Source of the DNA: Candidatus Poribacteria bacterium
GTDB taxonomy: Bacteria > Poribacteria > WGA-4E > PCPOR2b
Assembly: GCA_028819845.1 (NCBI GenBank)
Contig: JAPPKS010000012.1
Location: 124,001 to 188,000 of the forward strand
Direction: 5' to 3'
Length of the DNA stretch: 64,000 bases
A program made the position numbers and the translations under genes. Numbering within the stretch: the stretch's first letter is position 1; each line of letters begins with the position of its first letter. The notes beneath the pieces are model-generated. The model worked only from the letters and a program-made list of their open reading frames with translations. It did not search any database and had not been told where the DNA came from. Below are positions 1 through 9,764 of the stretch, in pieces.

Positions 1-992
1 GCAAAGCCCGCAACGTAGAACTATACGCTATCTGTGATGTTGCCGAGGACTTACTAAAAAAAATGTCGGCAGTCCATGAACCGCGAGTCGTCTATCGAAA
101 TTATGATGACATGCTCGATGACCAGCAGGTAGAGGCAATCATCATTGCGGCGGCAGACCAATTTCACGTAACTCTTTGCCGTCAGGCGGTCGATGCGGGA
201 AAACATGTATTCATCGAAAAACCCCTCGGTGTAACTGTTGAGGAATGTGAAGATTTGCTTCGTCGGATTCAAAACACCGGGCTAACGCTTCAAGTAGGTA
301 ACAACAGGCGTTTCGATCCTGCAATAGACCACGCACACTCATTCATCAAAGAGGAAATAGGACAAATCATCGCGATTAAGTCGTGGTATTACGATTCGAC
401 CGACCGTTATACCATGACCGACAACTTACAGCCTATCCCTGTGACTAGCGTAAGCGTGAAACGTCCCGAAGGTAATCCAAAGGCGGACAAATACCAATAT
501 TTCATACTCGGACACGGCAGCCATTTAGTGGACACCGCGCGTTTTCTGGGCGGAGAGATTTTGAGTGTTCATGCCCGGTTTCTTGAACGGTTTGGGAGCT
601 ACTGTTGGTTTGTGAGCGTTGACTTTACAAACGGCAGCTTAGGACACTTCGACTTAATCATTGCCATACGCGGGGATTTTGAGGAGGGGTTTCAGGTTTT
701 CGGCGAATATGGCAGCGTCCGGGGAAGAATTTACCTGCCGTGGTACCACAAGTCTGGCCACGTTGAATGCTTCTCGGTTAAGGATGGATTGTTTCGCCGC
801 CCACTGGGGGCGGACGCCTACACCTACAAACTACAAATCGAAGGTTTCGCAGACACAATCCTTAATGGGGCTCCTATGCACGGTGCAAGTGTTGAGGATG
901 GCGTCGCTGCTATGCGGGCGATGGTTGCTATTGCCCGTTCAGCAAAAACCGGCGAAAAGGTACGGCTATCGGATGTCACGGGGGGTGTCTAA
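1..992 (+). CDS. Gfo/Idh/MocA family oxidoreductase (5' end outside window)
   Basis: NAD(P)-dependent sugar or cyclitol dehydrogenase family. The reading frame is open from position 3, and codons 3-62 already encode typical Rossmann-fold sequence (NVELYAICDV), so the first ATG at 63 is internal and the true start lies left of the window. Visible family marks are the second Rossmann half with an AGKHVFIEKPLG segment, which carries the usual EKP catalytic lysine motif, and a C-terminal alpha/beta domain ending near an ARSAKTGEKVRL tail typical of the family. The substrate cannot be read from the sequence. A second family member lies at 25935-26993. The family call is firm; the specificity is unknown. 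Confidence 0.88.
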   Translation, partial: KARNVELYAICDVAEDLLKKMSAVHEPRVVYRNYDDMLDDQQVEAIIIAAADQFHVTLCRQAVDAGKHVFIEKPLGVTVEECEDLLRRIQNTGLTLQVGNNRRFDPAIDHAHSFIKEEIGQIIAIKSWYYDSTDRYTMTDNLQPIPVTSVSVKRPEGNPKADKYQYFILGHGSHLVDTARFLGGEILSVHARFLERFGSYCWFVSVDFTNGSLGHFDLIIAIRGDFEEGFQVFGEYGSVRGRIYLPWYHKSGHVECFSVKDGLFRRPLGADAYTYKLQIEGFADTILNGAPMHGASVEDGVAAMRAMVAIARSAKTGEKVRLSDVTGGV

Positions 993-1226
993 TGCAAATC
1001 TCCGTATCGGGTTCACGTTAAACTAGCTTGAAGACATTAACAAGAATCAAACAATCACGACAGTCGGCAAATATGATTGTTATTCGACGTCATTACATGG
1101 TCTCACCGAACGCTTGAAATGGTGAATCTGGAGAGTTGATAGCTGCCGTATTACATTGAATTCAGCGGAGACATCGGGAAATCGTCCGATAAGATTTTAA
1201 CCACATATACTAATTGGTGTCCTCTA

Positions 1227-2828
1227 ATGTGCTTCCAACGACCGGCTAGAAATTGTGCGCGTATTGAAGAGCGGAGTCGCCTGAGCTTGTATCCAACACT
1301 GGGGTACGTCCTTTCGGTAATTTTGATTGGGGTGGTGCTCACTACGAATTTAGCTTTTGCGGGCACAGCCGGGACGGAGCATTTAGTGAAACGACACTTC
1401 GAGCAGGGGGTGCATTTTGTTGAAATTGGCGTATACGACCAAGCCCTCGCTGAGATTCAAAAAGTGTTAGAACTCCAGCCGAATAATAGCGAGGCGTATT
1501 GCTTTCTTGGCGACGTGTATCAATACCAGGAGATGTATAATGAGGCGGCGGACGCCTATCAACGAGCGCTTACACTCAATGGATCAATTCAAACACGTGG
1601 GATAGCGAACTGGTGTCTGGGCATCATCTACAATAAACAAGGTAAATTCTTAGAGGCGGAGAAATACGGAAAGGAAGCCGTTTCATTGCTTCCAGACGCG
1701 GCTTGGACTCACTATAGATTGGGCAACATCTACACACAACGCGGGAAATTAGACGAAGCAACTGGCGCGTATCAAAAAGCGATTCAATTGAATCCGGAAC
1801 TAGCCGAAGCATATCGTGGACTTGGGCGTACTGCGCTCATGCAAGATGATCCAGAGACCGCAATTCAATATTACCACAGCGCAGTTCAGCGAAACCCTTA
1901 TGAGGAAAGTGCATACTACAATCTCGCCAAAGCGTACCGGCGTGCAAATCAATTTGAACAGGCAAAATCCCAGATGGAGTTATTCAGGGAGGTTAAAGCG
2001 TACCAAGATGCAGTCCAGGACTATCGAAAGAAGCTGAAGAATAACCCTTCTAACGTCAGTTTGTACGCGGAATTGGCGAAGGTTCATCTCGAAATCAATA
2101 ACATTGACGCAGCCATCCAAGAGTTTAATATCGTGACATCTTTGTCCCCTGCGCTTGCACTCGGACATTACAATCTTGGGGCGCTCTACATGCAAAAAGG
2201 CGAGGTACAGCCAGCAATTGAGGCATTTCAAAAAGCAATTGAATTGGACGAAAACGACACCGAACCGTACATTCGTCTCGGATGGATTTTTGCCAGCCAG
2301 AAAAAGTTTGATCTCGCAAAGTTCTACCTTCAAGGTGCACTTGAACGCGATTCAAGGTTGTGGGAAGCTTATCAGGGTTTGGGTGAAATTTATGCTCAAG
2401 AAGGCGCCCTGAACGACGCGATCGCGGCATTCAAGGCGTTGACAGAAATACAACCCAAGTCCGCCGCGGGCTGGCTGCGGCTAGGTACGATACAGGTTAA
2501 AGCCAAACAGTTCGACGAAGCTGTACATGCATTCCAAACGGCTATCCAAACGGATCCCGACCTGCCCGATTCCTATAATAATCTGGCATGGCTTTACGCC
2601 GACCGGAACATGAATCTAGCCCAAGCTGTGACATTAGCAGAGAAGGCGGTTGCATTGAATCCGTCAGGTTCAAATCTTGACACACTTTCCTATGCCCACT
2701 ACAAAAACAGAAATTATCCAGAGGCAGAGCATATGATTCAGCGCGCCCTTGAAATCGAACCCAACAGGGATCAATACCTCAAACTCTTGAAAGAAATCCA
2801 AAACGCACGGAAGATTAACGGTAAATGA
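1227..2828 (+). CDS. Secreted tetratricopeptide-repeat protein
   Basis: A 533-residue protein with an N-terminal hydrophobic segment (about residues 24-45) and a likely signal-peptidase site after AFA, so it is probably exported. The rest is roughly a dozen TPR units. Typical submotifs such as LGNIYTQRGKLDEA and YNLGALYMQKGEVQPAIEAF recur about every 34 residues. TPR arrays are protein-binding scaffolds, and no catalytic domain is visible. The next gene, 41 bp downstream on the same strand, is an ASPIC/UnbV protein. The two are probably co-transcribed, a pairing I know from planctomycete-like and acidobacterial genomes. The ATG at 1227 is used because no later Met precedes the signal sequence. 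Its partner and exact role are unknown. Confidence 0.85.
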   Translation: MCFQRPARNCARIEERSRLSLYPTLGYVLSVILIGVVLTTNLAFAGTAGTEHLVKRHFEQGVHFVEIGVYDQALAEIQKVLELQPNNSEAYCFLGDVYQYQEMYNEAADAYQRALTLNGSIQTRGIANWCLGIIYNKQGKFLEAEKYGKEAVSLLPDAAWTHYRLGNIYTQRGKLDEATGAYQKAIQLNPELAEAYRGLGRTALMQDDPETAIQYYHSAVQRNPYEESAYYNLAKAYRRANQFEQAKSQMELFREVKAYQDAVQDYRKKLKNNPSNVSLYAELAKVHLEINNIDAAIQEFNIVTSLSPALALGHYNLGALYMQKGEVQPAIEAFQKAIELDENDTEPYIRLGWIFASQKKFDLAKFYLQGALERDSRLWEAYQGLGEIYAQEGALNDAIAAFKALTEIQPKSAAGWLRLGTIQVKAKQFDEAVHAFQTAIQTDPDLPDSYNNLAWLYADRNMNLAQAVTLAEKAVALNPSGSNLDTLSYAHYKNRNYPEAEHMIQRALEIEPNRDQYLKLLKEIQNARKINGK

Positions 2829-2869
2829 AACACCCATTATTATAACGCCGGGAGGTTGGGGATTGAACG

Positions 2870-4690
2870 TTGCAAACGCAGAAGGTTTGGGGACCGCTCC
2901 AGTCGAGTAAATTGGATTCAACAGCCAATTCTAAATGGCATTTGCCGTTCCAGGCGATGGTTTCAATAAGTTCTGCTACATTGCTCAAGCCACCGAAACA
3001 AACCTCCAATTCACTGCATGCGTTTACCTTCATACTCGTATGTACGCTCTTTTGTCCTTCCTCTGCAAACACCCTCCAATCGAACGCTGGCTTCATCAAT
3101 ATAGCGGCCGACGCTGGGATTGATTTTGAACACACCGACGGCAAGAGTGAATTGCGTCTCTTCAATGAATACCTCGGTGCGGGCGGCGGTTTTTTCGACT
3201 ATAACAATGACGGACATCTAGACATCTATCTCGTAAACGGCGCGCTTCAAACCGATCAGCGCAAACACATCCAATCGTCCATTCCGACAAACGCCCTGTA
3301 TCGAAATAACGGAGATGGTACGTTTTCTAATGTTACAAGTTCAACTGGTGCAGGCGACACCGGCTACGGCGTTGGCGCCGCAGTCGGCGATTATGACAAC
3401 GACGGAGATTTGGATTTATATGTGACAAATTTTGGTGCCAATGCCTTCTATCGCAATAATGGAGACGCGACCTTCGAAGAGGTGTCATTAAACGCCGGCG
3501 TTGCAAATTTACAATGGGGGACTAGCTGTGCGTTTGCCGATGTGAACAATGACGGCTACCTCGACCTGTACGTTTCGAACTATGCGGATTACGCCATTGA
3601 ACGGGACAAACGGTGCGTTATCAGAGGAATATGGCAATACTGCGGTCCAGGTACGTATCCGCCTGATACAGATGTCCTTTATCATAACAACGGTGACGGC
3701 ACATTCTCTGATGTGTCGAACACAAGCGGGGTTTTGAACGTGCCAGCCTATCACGGCTTAGGCGTGGTTTTCGGCGATTACGACAACGACGGTGATCAAG
3801 ATGTCTATGTCGCAAATGATCAGGATGCAAATTTCTTATTTCGGAATCGCGGAGATGGGGCATTTGACGAGGTGGCGTTAGCGACAGGCGTTGGGTATAG
3901 CGACATGGGTAAGGAGGAGGCGGGGATGGGAACCGCTTTTGGCGATTACGACAATGACGGCATGCTGGATTTGACGGTGAGCAATTTTCAAAATGAAACC
4001 AATACGTTGTATCACAACCGAAGCGGAGAATATTTTACCGATGAGACGATAACATCCGGAATTGGCGAGGTGACGTATAGCTACCTAGGGTGGGGAATTT
4101 CTTTTTTCGACTATGACAACGACGGCTACAAGGACGTATTTGTCGCAAATGGGCACGTTTTGGATAACATCGCTGAAATCGATCGTTCCACAACGTACCC
4201 CCAGCAGAATTTGCTGTTTAGGAACCTTGGGGACGGCACATTTGCCGATGTTACAAATCAGGCGGGGTCAGGGTTGGAGCTCCGCAAGGTCAGCCGCGGC
4301 GCCGCCTTTGGAGATTACGATAACGACGGCGACATTGATATCTTGATTACAAATTGGAATCAAACAGCCGATCTGTTACGAAATGACGGAGGAAATCAGA
4401 ATAACTGGGTGCAGTTCAGAGCGGTTGGCGTAAATAGCAATCGATCGGCAATTGGGGCGCGAATCAAAGTTACTTCGGGAATATTGTCGCAATACGCCGA
4501 GGTCCAGTGCGGCGGCAGTTACCTGTCGTTCAACGACCTGCGCGTCCATTTCGGACTTGGTAAGTCAGAAAAAGTAGATTTCATTGAAATTCGATGGCCA
4601 AGCGGGAAAATTGATAGCGCAGATAATCTGCCCGTAAATCAACTGTATGTCGTAACCGAAGGGCATGGACTATCGCAATATCAAGACTGA
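2870..4690 (+). CDS. CRTAC1-like VCBS/FG-GAP repeat protein with C-terminal ASPIC/UnbV domain
   Basis: A 606-residue secreted protein. After a signal-like stretch (about residues 48-66) come many VCBS/FG-GAP repeats with the calcium-loop motif DYDNDGDLDLYV (near residues 105, 175, 220, 305, 365, 415 and 485), as in integrin-type beta-propellers. The last 90 residues (IGARIKV ... VHFGLG ... IEIRWPSG) match the ASPIC/UnbV domain. It probably acts outside the cytoplasm, binding calcium and partner proteins or glycans. The listed start is TTG with a GGAGG 14 bases upstream. An ATG at 2957 would leave a more normal signal peptide and may be the true start. It follows the TPR gene closely. Confidence 0.86.
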   Translation: MQTQKVWGPLQSSKLDSTANSKWHLPFQAMVSISSATLLKPPKQTSNSLHAFTFILVCTLFCPSSANTLQSNAGFINIAADAGIDFEHTDGKSELRLFNEYLGAGGGFFDYNNDGHLDIYLVNGALQTDQRKHIQSSIPTNALYRNNGDGTFSNVTSSTGAGDTGYGVGAAVGDYDNDGDLDLYVTNFGANAFYRNNGDATFEEVSLNAGVANLQWGTSCAFADVNNDGYLDLYVSNYADYAIERDKRCVIRGIWQYCGPGTYPPDTDVLYHNNGDGTFSDVSNTSGVLNVPAYHGLGVVFGDYDNDGDQDVYVANDQDANFLFRNRGDGAFDEVALATGVGYSDMGKEEAGMGTAFGDYDNDGMLDLTVSNFQNETNTLYHNRSGEYFTDETITSGIGEVTYSYLGWGISFFDYDNDGYKDVFVANGHVLDNIAEIDRSTTYPQQNLLFRNLGDGTFADVTNQAGSGLELRKVSRGAAFGDYDNDGDIDILITNWNQTADLLRNDGGNQNNWVQFRAVGVNSNRSAIGARIKVTSGILSQYAEVQCGGSYLSFNDLRVHFGLGKSEKVDFIEIRWPSGKIDSADNLPVNQLYVVTEGHGLSQYQD

Positions 4691-4736
4691 ACTCTGTATA
4701 TTTATTGTAGCCGGGAAATTCACCGTTCCGATTCGG

Positions 4737-5612
4737 TTATCGCGGCCAACGGTAAGGTTGAGCCCCCTGTGAAAACTTGAGTGCAAACTCCCACCTTTGG
4801 CACCACGTCGTGTAATCGGTCTGTAGCGAATCCGGTCGTGACTGGCTTCGCATCAAGAATGCAGGATAATAGGGGCGCCCCGTCGGTTGATAAGCGTCGT
4901 GGTAGCGTAAGTCAAAACTCCATCGCACCGTGTCTGTTTTATTCAATAGCGAGTGGTGCATCGTGTAGTTGTGGAATAGGAGTATACCGCCAGCCCGCAC
5001 CGGAAGCGGCATTGGTTCTATTTGAGGGCGTTCTCCAAGCGGTATATCCAGTCCATGGGGCGAAAAAACGTGCTTCCGAAGCCCTTGTTTATGGCTACCG
5101 GGTACCACTTCAAGACAACCATTATCCAAGGTCACATCTACGATGGGTATCCAAATTGTGAGGATAAAAAACGGGTCGGTTTCAGGCCAACAAACACCGG
5201 CGTCCTGATGCCACGGGGTCGGCCCCTTAGCGATTTTGCCGTGCGGTAGTGTAGCTCGGATGTGTTGTATGGGGTTGCACAGAATCTCCGACCCAACGAA
5301 GGATTCCGCCAGATCCAAAATTTTGGGGTTTTTTAAGAAGTTGAAGGACGCCTCGCCGCGTGCTTGCATGATGTCCAAATTGTCAGCAATCTCTGGAGCT
5401 TCTTCAGCTAAGCAAACGAGTCGGCGCGTAAACGGTTCATTTTCGTGCAGCGAGCTAACTCGTCCTTCGGCATAATACCGCCGCGCACGTTCGTCAATGA
5501 TCGCGGAATACTCTTCAATGACCGGCTGCAGGTCTTCCTCATCCAGCCAATCCTCTAACAATAGATATCCGTTTTTATAAAAAGACGAGACTTGCGATTC
5601 CGTTAAATGCAT
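4737..5612 (-). CDS. Phytanoyl-CoA dioxygenase (PhyH) family protein
   Basis: A 291-residue Fe(II)/2-oxoglutarate oxygenase. The facial-triad HxD is visible in TPWHQDAGVCWP (about residues 136-147), and the distal His and 2-oxoglutarate-binding Arg lie in MHHSLLNKTDTVRWSFDLRY (about 218-238). The length matches the family. Members hydroxylate very different substrates such as phytanoyl-CoA, ectoine and secondary metabolites, so the substrate is open. It converges on the ASPIC/UnbV gene, with 46 bp between stop codons. No operon partner is evident. Start ATG at 5612. Confidence 0.9.
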   Translation of the reverse strand: MHLTESQVSSFYKNGYLLLEDWLDEEDLQPVIEEYSAIIDERARRYYAEGRVSSLHENEPFTRRLVCLAEEAPEIADNLDIMQARGEASFNFLKNPKILDLAESFVGSEILCNPIQHIRATLPHGKIAKGPTPWHQDAGVCWPETDPFFILTIWIPIVDVTLDNGCLEVVPGSHKQGLRKHVFSPHGLDIPLGERPQIEPMPLPVRAGGILLFHNYTMHHSLLNKTDTVRWSFDLRYHDAYQPTGRPYYPAFLMRSQSRPDSLQTDYTTWCQRWEFALKFSQGAQPYRWPR

Positions 5613-5672
5613 GATAATCGTGTCCTAACGTATCAACCTAAATTCCGCGCGTCTTAAATTCAGCAGTCAACA

Positions 5673-5800
5673 TCAACTGATTGCGCGCGAATTGCCGGAA
5701 ATACCGTGCAAGATAATCTCAACCTCGGGCATCGCCGCAATGAAAGTAACCGCGGAACGCGGTTCGCCGGTTTTGCTCGATTGAAAGAATCAATATCAGA
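5673..5800 (-). pseudogene. Possible remnant of a coding sequence
   Basis: In the 214 bp between the PhyH gene and the lipoprotein gene, one minus-strand frame reads without stops for about 40 codons (SKTGEPRSAVTFIAAMPEVE ...) and ends at a TGA at 5673-5675. It has no start codon or RBS. The composition looks protein-like, and the SKTGEP stretch recalls the C-terminal tail of Gfo/Idh/MocA proteins. It may be the tail of a decayed gene, or chance. Confidence 0.2.
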
Positions 5801-5826
5801 TTACCGCTGAAATATCGGGTTCTACA

Positions 5827-6624
5827 CTAATCCCATTGAATTACACCTTGATTCCCCTTCAATGTGACGGTCGGCGTCATCAATACCTCGCCTTCCTTTA
5901 TATCAGGCATCCCAATCGGATCTAAAGCATGTGCGATTCTGCGGGAGAGGTGTTTACCCAAATCTGCCTCCATCTCACTATCGGTCTTAAATGTAACCTG
6001 CCGCCGCTGCTCTGTTTGATAGGCATACCAATACTTGATATAGCCTCTGATTGAATCATTGAATATCAGTTGTCCGGAATTCGTATCAATCACCTTTATC
6101 CAAGCGCGCATGTATGCACTCAGCCGTGTGCGAACAAACGTTGCGGATCCTGATATCCCTGCTTGCCTCCCTAACCGCTGGAGCAGCGTATTATAATCTT
6201 TTCTAGCAAAGGTCGGCTCATCCAGTTTTCCAACCACAATCAGATTTGCGTTTAACTCTCTCCCTACTTTTGCGGCTAATGCAGAATCCTCAAACATGTG
6301 ACTCAGAGTTACGCCCATCTCTTCGAGCTTCGATGCAACCGGGTTTACACTCTTCGACTGATCATAAACGAACTGTATTTCTTTGTCTGCATTCTTGAAC
6401 TTCAAATCGAAGTTTTCTGCCACCCGAATCGGAACCCATCTGCCAAGTTTTTCAGCCATCTCCGCGATAAACGGAGCAATCGCAACTCCTTGCGCCTGTT
6501 CAATAGGAGGAGGAGTGGTGATTTTTTCACCTTCGATCGCTTTAGTGCAGCCAGCAACTATAACAAGACCCGCCAAAATCAGAAAAACTTGAAACGGAAC
6601 AGAAACCATCAACGCTCTCTTCAT
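5827..6624 (-). CDS. Lipoprotein, possibly of the CsgG/LpoB-like fold
   Basis: A 265-residue protein with a clear type II signal peptide. The hydrophobic stretch ends in a VIVAGC lipobox, placing the lipidated Cys near residue 26. The middle region has the pattern of CsgG/LpoB/TolB-N-like periplasmic domains: an AIAPF strand, a conserved helix, and the strand ANLIVVGKL. This pattern match is weak and from memory. The mature protein would sit on the inner leaflet of the outer membrane or on the inner membrane. No neighbour on the same strand suggests a pathway. The lipoprotein call is firm; the function is not assigned. Confidence 0.7.
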   Translation of the reverse strand: MKRALMVSVPFQVFLILAGLVIVAGCTKAIEGEKITTPPPIEQAQGVAIAPFIAEMAEKLGRWVPIRVAENFDLKFKNADKEIQFVYDQSKSVNPVASKLEEMGVTLSHMFEDSALAAKVGRELNANLIVVGKLDEPTFARKDYNTLLQRLGRQAGISGSATFVRTRLSAYMRAWIKVIDTNSGQLIFNDSIRGYIKYWYAYQTEQRRQVTFKTDSEMEADLGKHLSRRIAHALDPIGMPDIKEGEVLMTPTVTLKGNQGVIQWD

Positions 6625-7750
6625 GATTCAGTTTCACTCCTTACCTTAAATGAATAAAATGCGAACTCGCTTTTTTGGAAACGCACAGATTATAGCACAG
6701 TTAGATTCCTATGTCAATCATCTCCATGAAAACTTAACAAAAATGTAGGGCAGGTACTGAACCCGATCCTAATCATGTGGAGTACCAGACAGAATTCTAC
6801 AACAAAAGATATTTGAGCATTAGTCTCAATCCTTTCACCAATAGGGGTGACACAATTTTTGTCATCTGTACAGATTTGTTTACTACGCCTTCACGCCTGA
6901 TTTGGTGCGGGTTTTCGCAACCTTCGCGCACAATTCGCCGGAATTCTGTAAATAAAATGTTACACCTATTTCCATACTCGGTCAGAACGTTATCCCCTAG
7001 ACCAAATAATTTCAAACTGCCCGGATGCCATGGCACATGCGGATTTACGACTCCAAACCGAGTCTAAATTGAAGCGGATTGTTGGATTTGGCATATATTT
7101 TGCTAGGTAAAACCTATATTTTAAGTAATGGATTAAGCGCACTAGTATTGTTCTGTATACTGATACTGAAGCGGTTGAAACAGTATCATCTTGGCTTGGC
7201 GAATTATTTAACGTTCGATACTACATGGGCTTCACTAAAAAAGGGTTGACTCAACGGGGGTGACGACTTGAGCGCTAAACGAAAGACACAAAGATATTTT
7301 CGCAAAATAATCAAGCGGTATCTAAAGCGGCAAAATCCTAGGATGCAGGTAATATACCGTAAGACAACCGCAAACTACTAATCGCCGCGAGAGATTTCAA
7401 GTAAAGATTTAAAATGGCGTATGCGGATAGCTAGAGCATCTTCAGATGGTTATAAAGGCTGACTTCAACTGTTCTAATTTGCCGCACTTCTTTCTTTCAG
7501 CAAGCATAAACTCCAAATCAACCTACAAGATAAAACGCAACGGACTCAATACTGAAATGAGTGGCGAAGATGGAGCTATAAAGGTTCGCAGTAGCGCAAT
7601 ATGTTGTACGTTTTTGCGCCAATTATCATACTAGGCGTCGTACAAGCAGGTTAAGAATGAATTGACGTGCAATCGATTGCGTTAATACAAAATGAACTGC
7701 GTAACCGCATGCATGCGTCAACCGCGAAAACATGTCGCATCAATCACATT
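6625..7750. other. Gene-poor stretch of 1.1 kb
   Basis: No ORF here looks like a real protein by composition or family, and I found no tRNA, strong hairpin array or insertion-sequence end. The sequence is AT-richer than its surroundings. A short basic ORF (TTG 7268 to TAA 7381, 37 codons, many Lys and Arg) follows a GGGGGTGA stretch. It is the only candidate small gene, and I do not trust it enough to list separately. Confidence 0.4.
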
Positions 7751-8542
7751 TTACTTACGGCTAAAGCCCATAATTCCTATGATACCGAGCAATGCTAGAT
7801 TCGGGAATAGCAGCGGCGCAAGTATCGGTGCGCCGTGGAGAAAGCTCTCTCTTACGCTTTCAGCGGGCGCTGCGAGATTCGCCAGCAGGTGCAAATAGAA
7901 GCCGACAACGCCCGCCAAACCGTTCAGCGCCAAGATTAACACGCAGAGCGCAAGAAACGGTGCATTGCGCGGCTGCACGATTGCCGTCATCAAGAAACTG
8001 ACAGCCATGGCGCTTGCATACACAGGAATCCACTCGCGCCAATCGAAAAATCCGTTTTGAGCATGGTCACAGAGCGACAGAACGAAATTGCCAAGAAATC
8101 CGACACACGCCATAACCAGCACCCATCTACCCCATTCTAGTGACTCTTCGTGGACCGTATGGTGCATGATTAACAGCAAACCAATGCCGGCAAAAGAGAG
8201 CGGCGCAATGAACGGCGCAGTGTACACCAGACTCCGAATGGTGAAATCGACGAAGAACTGGCTATCAAGATGATACAGCATACCTCCCACGCCGACAAAA
8301 ATGGACACCCAACCAACGCCAACGCCTGTTAGCCGGTTCACCTGTGTGCTTCCCATGAAGCGTGCAACCAACAGCAGCGGTACGGCGGCAATCGAAACAA
8401 TGAACGGTATCCATTCCGCTCTGTGTGCGAAGGCATTTATAGAGTGTGCGATGTAAACGTCGATAGCCAAAAAAGCTAGGTTAATGGCGATAAAACACTC
8501 CAATAACACTGGACACTTATCCAGCAGCCTACGGTTTTGCAT
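7751..8542 (-). CDS. Polytopic membrane protein coupled to the octaheme cytochrome
   Basis: About 263 residues from the ATG at 8542, with roughly eight hydrophobic membrane segments and short loops. I do not recognise the family. There are no CxxCH motifs and no paired membrane histidines clearly arranged for heme b. The gene begins inside the end of the cytochrome gene (stop at 8529-8531), an overlap of about 14 bases, with GAGAA just upstream, so translation is probably coupled. An in-frame ATG at 8566 is possible but less likely. By position it may anchor the multiheme cytochrome or take electrons to or from the quinone pool, the role NapC/NrfH-type or HaoB-type partners play elsewhere. 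That is inference only. Confidence 0.7.
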   Translation of the reverse strand: MQNRRLLDKCPVLLECFIAINLAFLAIDVYIAHSINAFAHRAEWIPFIVSIAAVPLLLVARFMGSTQVNRLTGVGVGWVSIFVGVGGMLYHLDSQFFVDFTIRSLVYTAPFIAPLSFAGIGLLLIMHHTVHEESLEWGRWVLVMACVGFLGNFVLSLCDHAQNGFFDWREWIPVYASAMAVSFLMTAIVQPRNAPFLALCVLILALNGLAGVVGFYLHLLANLAAPAESVRESFLHGAPILAPLLFPNLALLGIIGIMGFSRK

Positions 8543-9764
8543 GGCGTTCTCGGAGTTCCGCCGCAATGTGCTTCATCTCAGTGGCCTTCAGCAGCAGCTC
8601 ATAATTCCCATGCCACTGCACGAAATCTGCGCCGCCCATAAATGCGCCGTGTTTGGCGGTCCGTCCATAATAATGCCACAGGTCGAAATAGATAAATTCT
8701 ATCGGCTCATCGAAAGGATCGGGCGTAAGCAAACCCTCCTGCCGAAGTTCAGTCATTAACGCTTTCGCTTCGGATATCTTCGCGTTCGTCGCTTCAACAA
8801 CCCCTTCAGCTTCTTGATAAATTTTCTCCACATGCGTTTGGGCGTGACATTTCAGGCAGGTCTCTTTCATCGCGCTCTGTGCCTGATGATAGGATGGCCG
8901 CTGCTTTGACACCGGCGCGAATAACCAGTACGATAACCGCTCTGACGTGTCGTGCGTAACCTTCAAGCCTTCCAATCCGCTAAGGTGGCAGGTCGAACAT
9001 GTGGGTACGGACATATCAGCGGTGGATAGATGTTTCGGATCAGCGCCGAGATTCATCTCGCGTTTCTGTGCGTTGTAAAGTACGCCGTGTTTTGACTCAT
9101 GGAAAATCTCGATTTGCGAGTGATCCGGACCCATGTGGCATTGTCCGCAGGTCTCGGGTTCACGTGCGAGCGCGACTGATGTAGTGTGCCGCGCGTGGCA
9201 ATGCGTGCATGTACCGATTGATCCATCCGAGTTCGGCTTGCCGATGTCGTGACAGCCTAAACATCCAACATCAATAGCGCTTTGCCCTTCTCTCTGCGCG
9301 AGTTGATTGGCAGCACGATTGACCGCTCCTTCATGGTAAGTTTCCGCAAATTCAATCTGTTCAACCGTGAAATCCTGCTTACCTCGGACGGCTGCCCAAG
9401 CCGGCGCGCCGTGGCGGCTCTTGATAAACTGCTGGTACTCAGTCGTGTGGCACTGGCTACAGTTTTTCGCCGTAAGTTCCCCGGCGATGGTGAATCCGTT
9501 ATGCGGCTGCTGTGCTTGCCCTTCTAGCGCTTGGTGACAATCGAGGCAGGTCACGCCGCTATTCGCATGACGGCTTCTTTCAAATTGATGTACGACCGCT
9601 GAGGTCTCTCTTCGATGGCATGTTGCACACTTGCCAGTCGCTCGCACAAACTCGGCTTTCGGTTGCTCCGTCTCGTGAGCCGGGCGTCTTGCATTGAAAA
9701 ACACCGCGCCCACAATGAAGGCAGCGCCCACAACCACACTGATGAAAATTGCTCTGAACGTCAT
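8529..9764 (-). CDS. Octaheme c-type cytochrome, hydroxylamine oxidoreductase-like
   Basis: A 411-residue protein with an N-terminal membrane or signal segment (residues 4-24) and eight CxxCH heme sites, at residues 46, 73, 102, 168, 186, 206, 256 and 303. After the last site comes a helical tail with AFMGGADFVQWHGNYE (374-389), a signature I associate with HAO-family proteins. Members oxidise hydroxylamine or hydrazine, or reduce nitrite or hydroxylamine. The direction depends on a Tyr that crosslinks to the catalytic heme in oxidising enzymes. Tyr388 is in the right region, but whether it corresponds cannot be settled without an alignment. It probably acts in the periplasm, with the overlapping membrane protein downstream as electron partner. 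Confidence 0.85.
   Translation of the reverse strand: MTFRAIFISVVVGAAFIVGAVFFNARRPAHETEQPKAEFVRATGKCATCHRRETSAVVHQFERSRHANSGVTCLDCHQALEGQAQQPHNGFTIAGELTAKNCSQCHTTEYQQFIKSRHGAPAWAAVRGKQDFTVEQIEFAETYHEGAVNRAANQLAQREGQSAIDVGCLGCHDIGKPNSDGSIGTCTHCHARHTTSVALAREPETCGQCHMGPDHSQIEIFHESKHGVLYNAQKREMNLGADPKHLSTADMSVPTCSTCHLSGLEGLKVTHDTSERLSYWLFAPVSKQRPSYHQAQSAMKETCLKCHAQTHVEKIYQEAEGVVEATNAKISEAKALMTELRQEGLLTPDPFDEPIEFIYFDLWHYYGRTAKHGAFMGGADFVQWHGNYELLLKATEMKHIAAELRERHAKP

Noticed and set aside
6777-7067. Plus-strand ORF of 96 codons in the gene-poor region
   Set aside because: No RBS, no domain, unusual composition.
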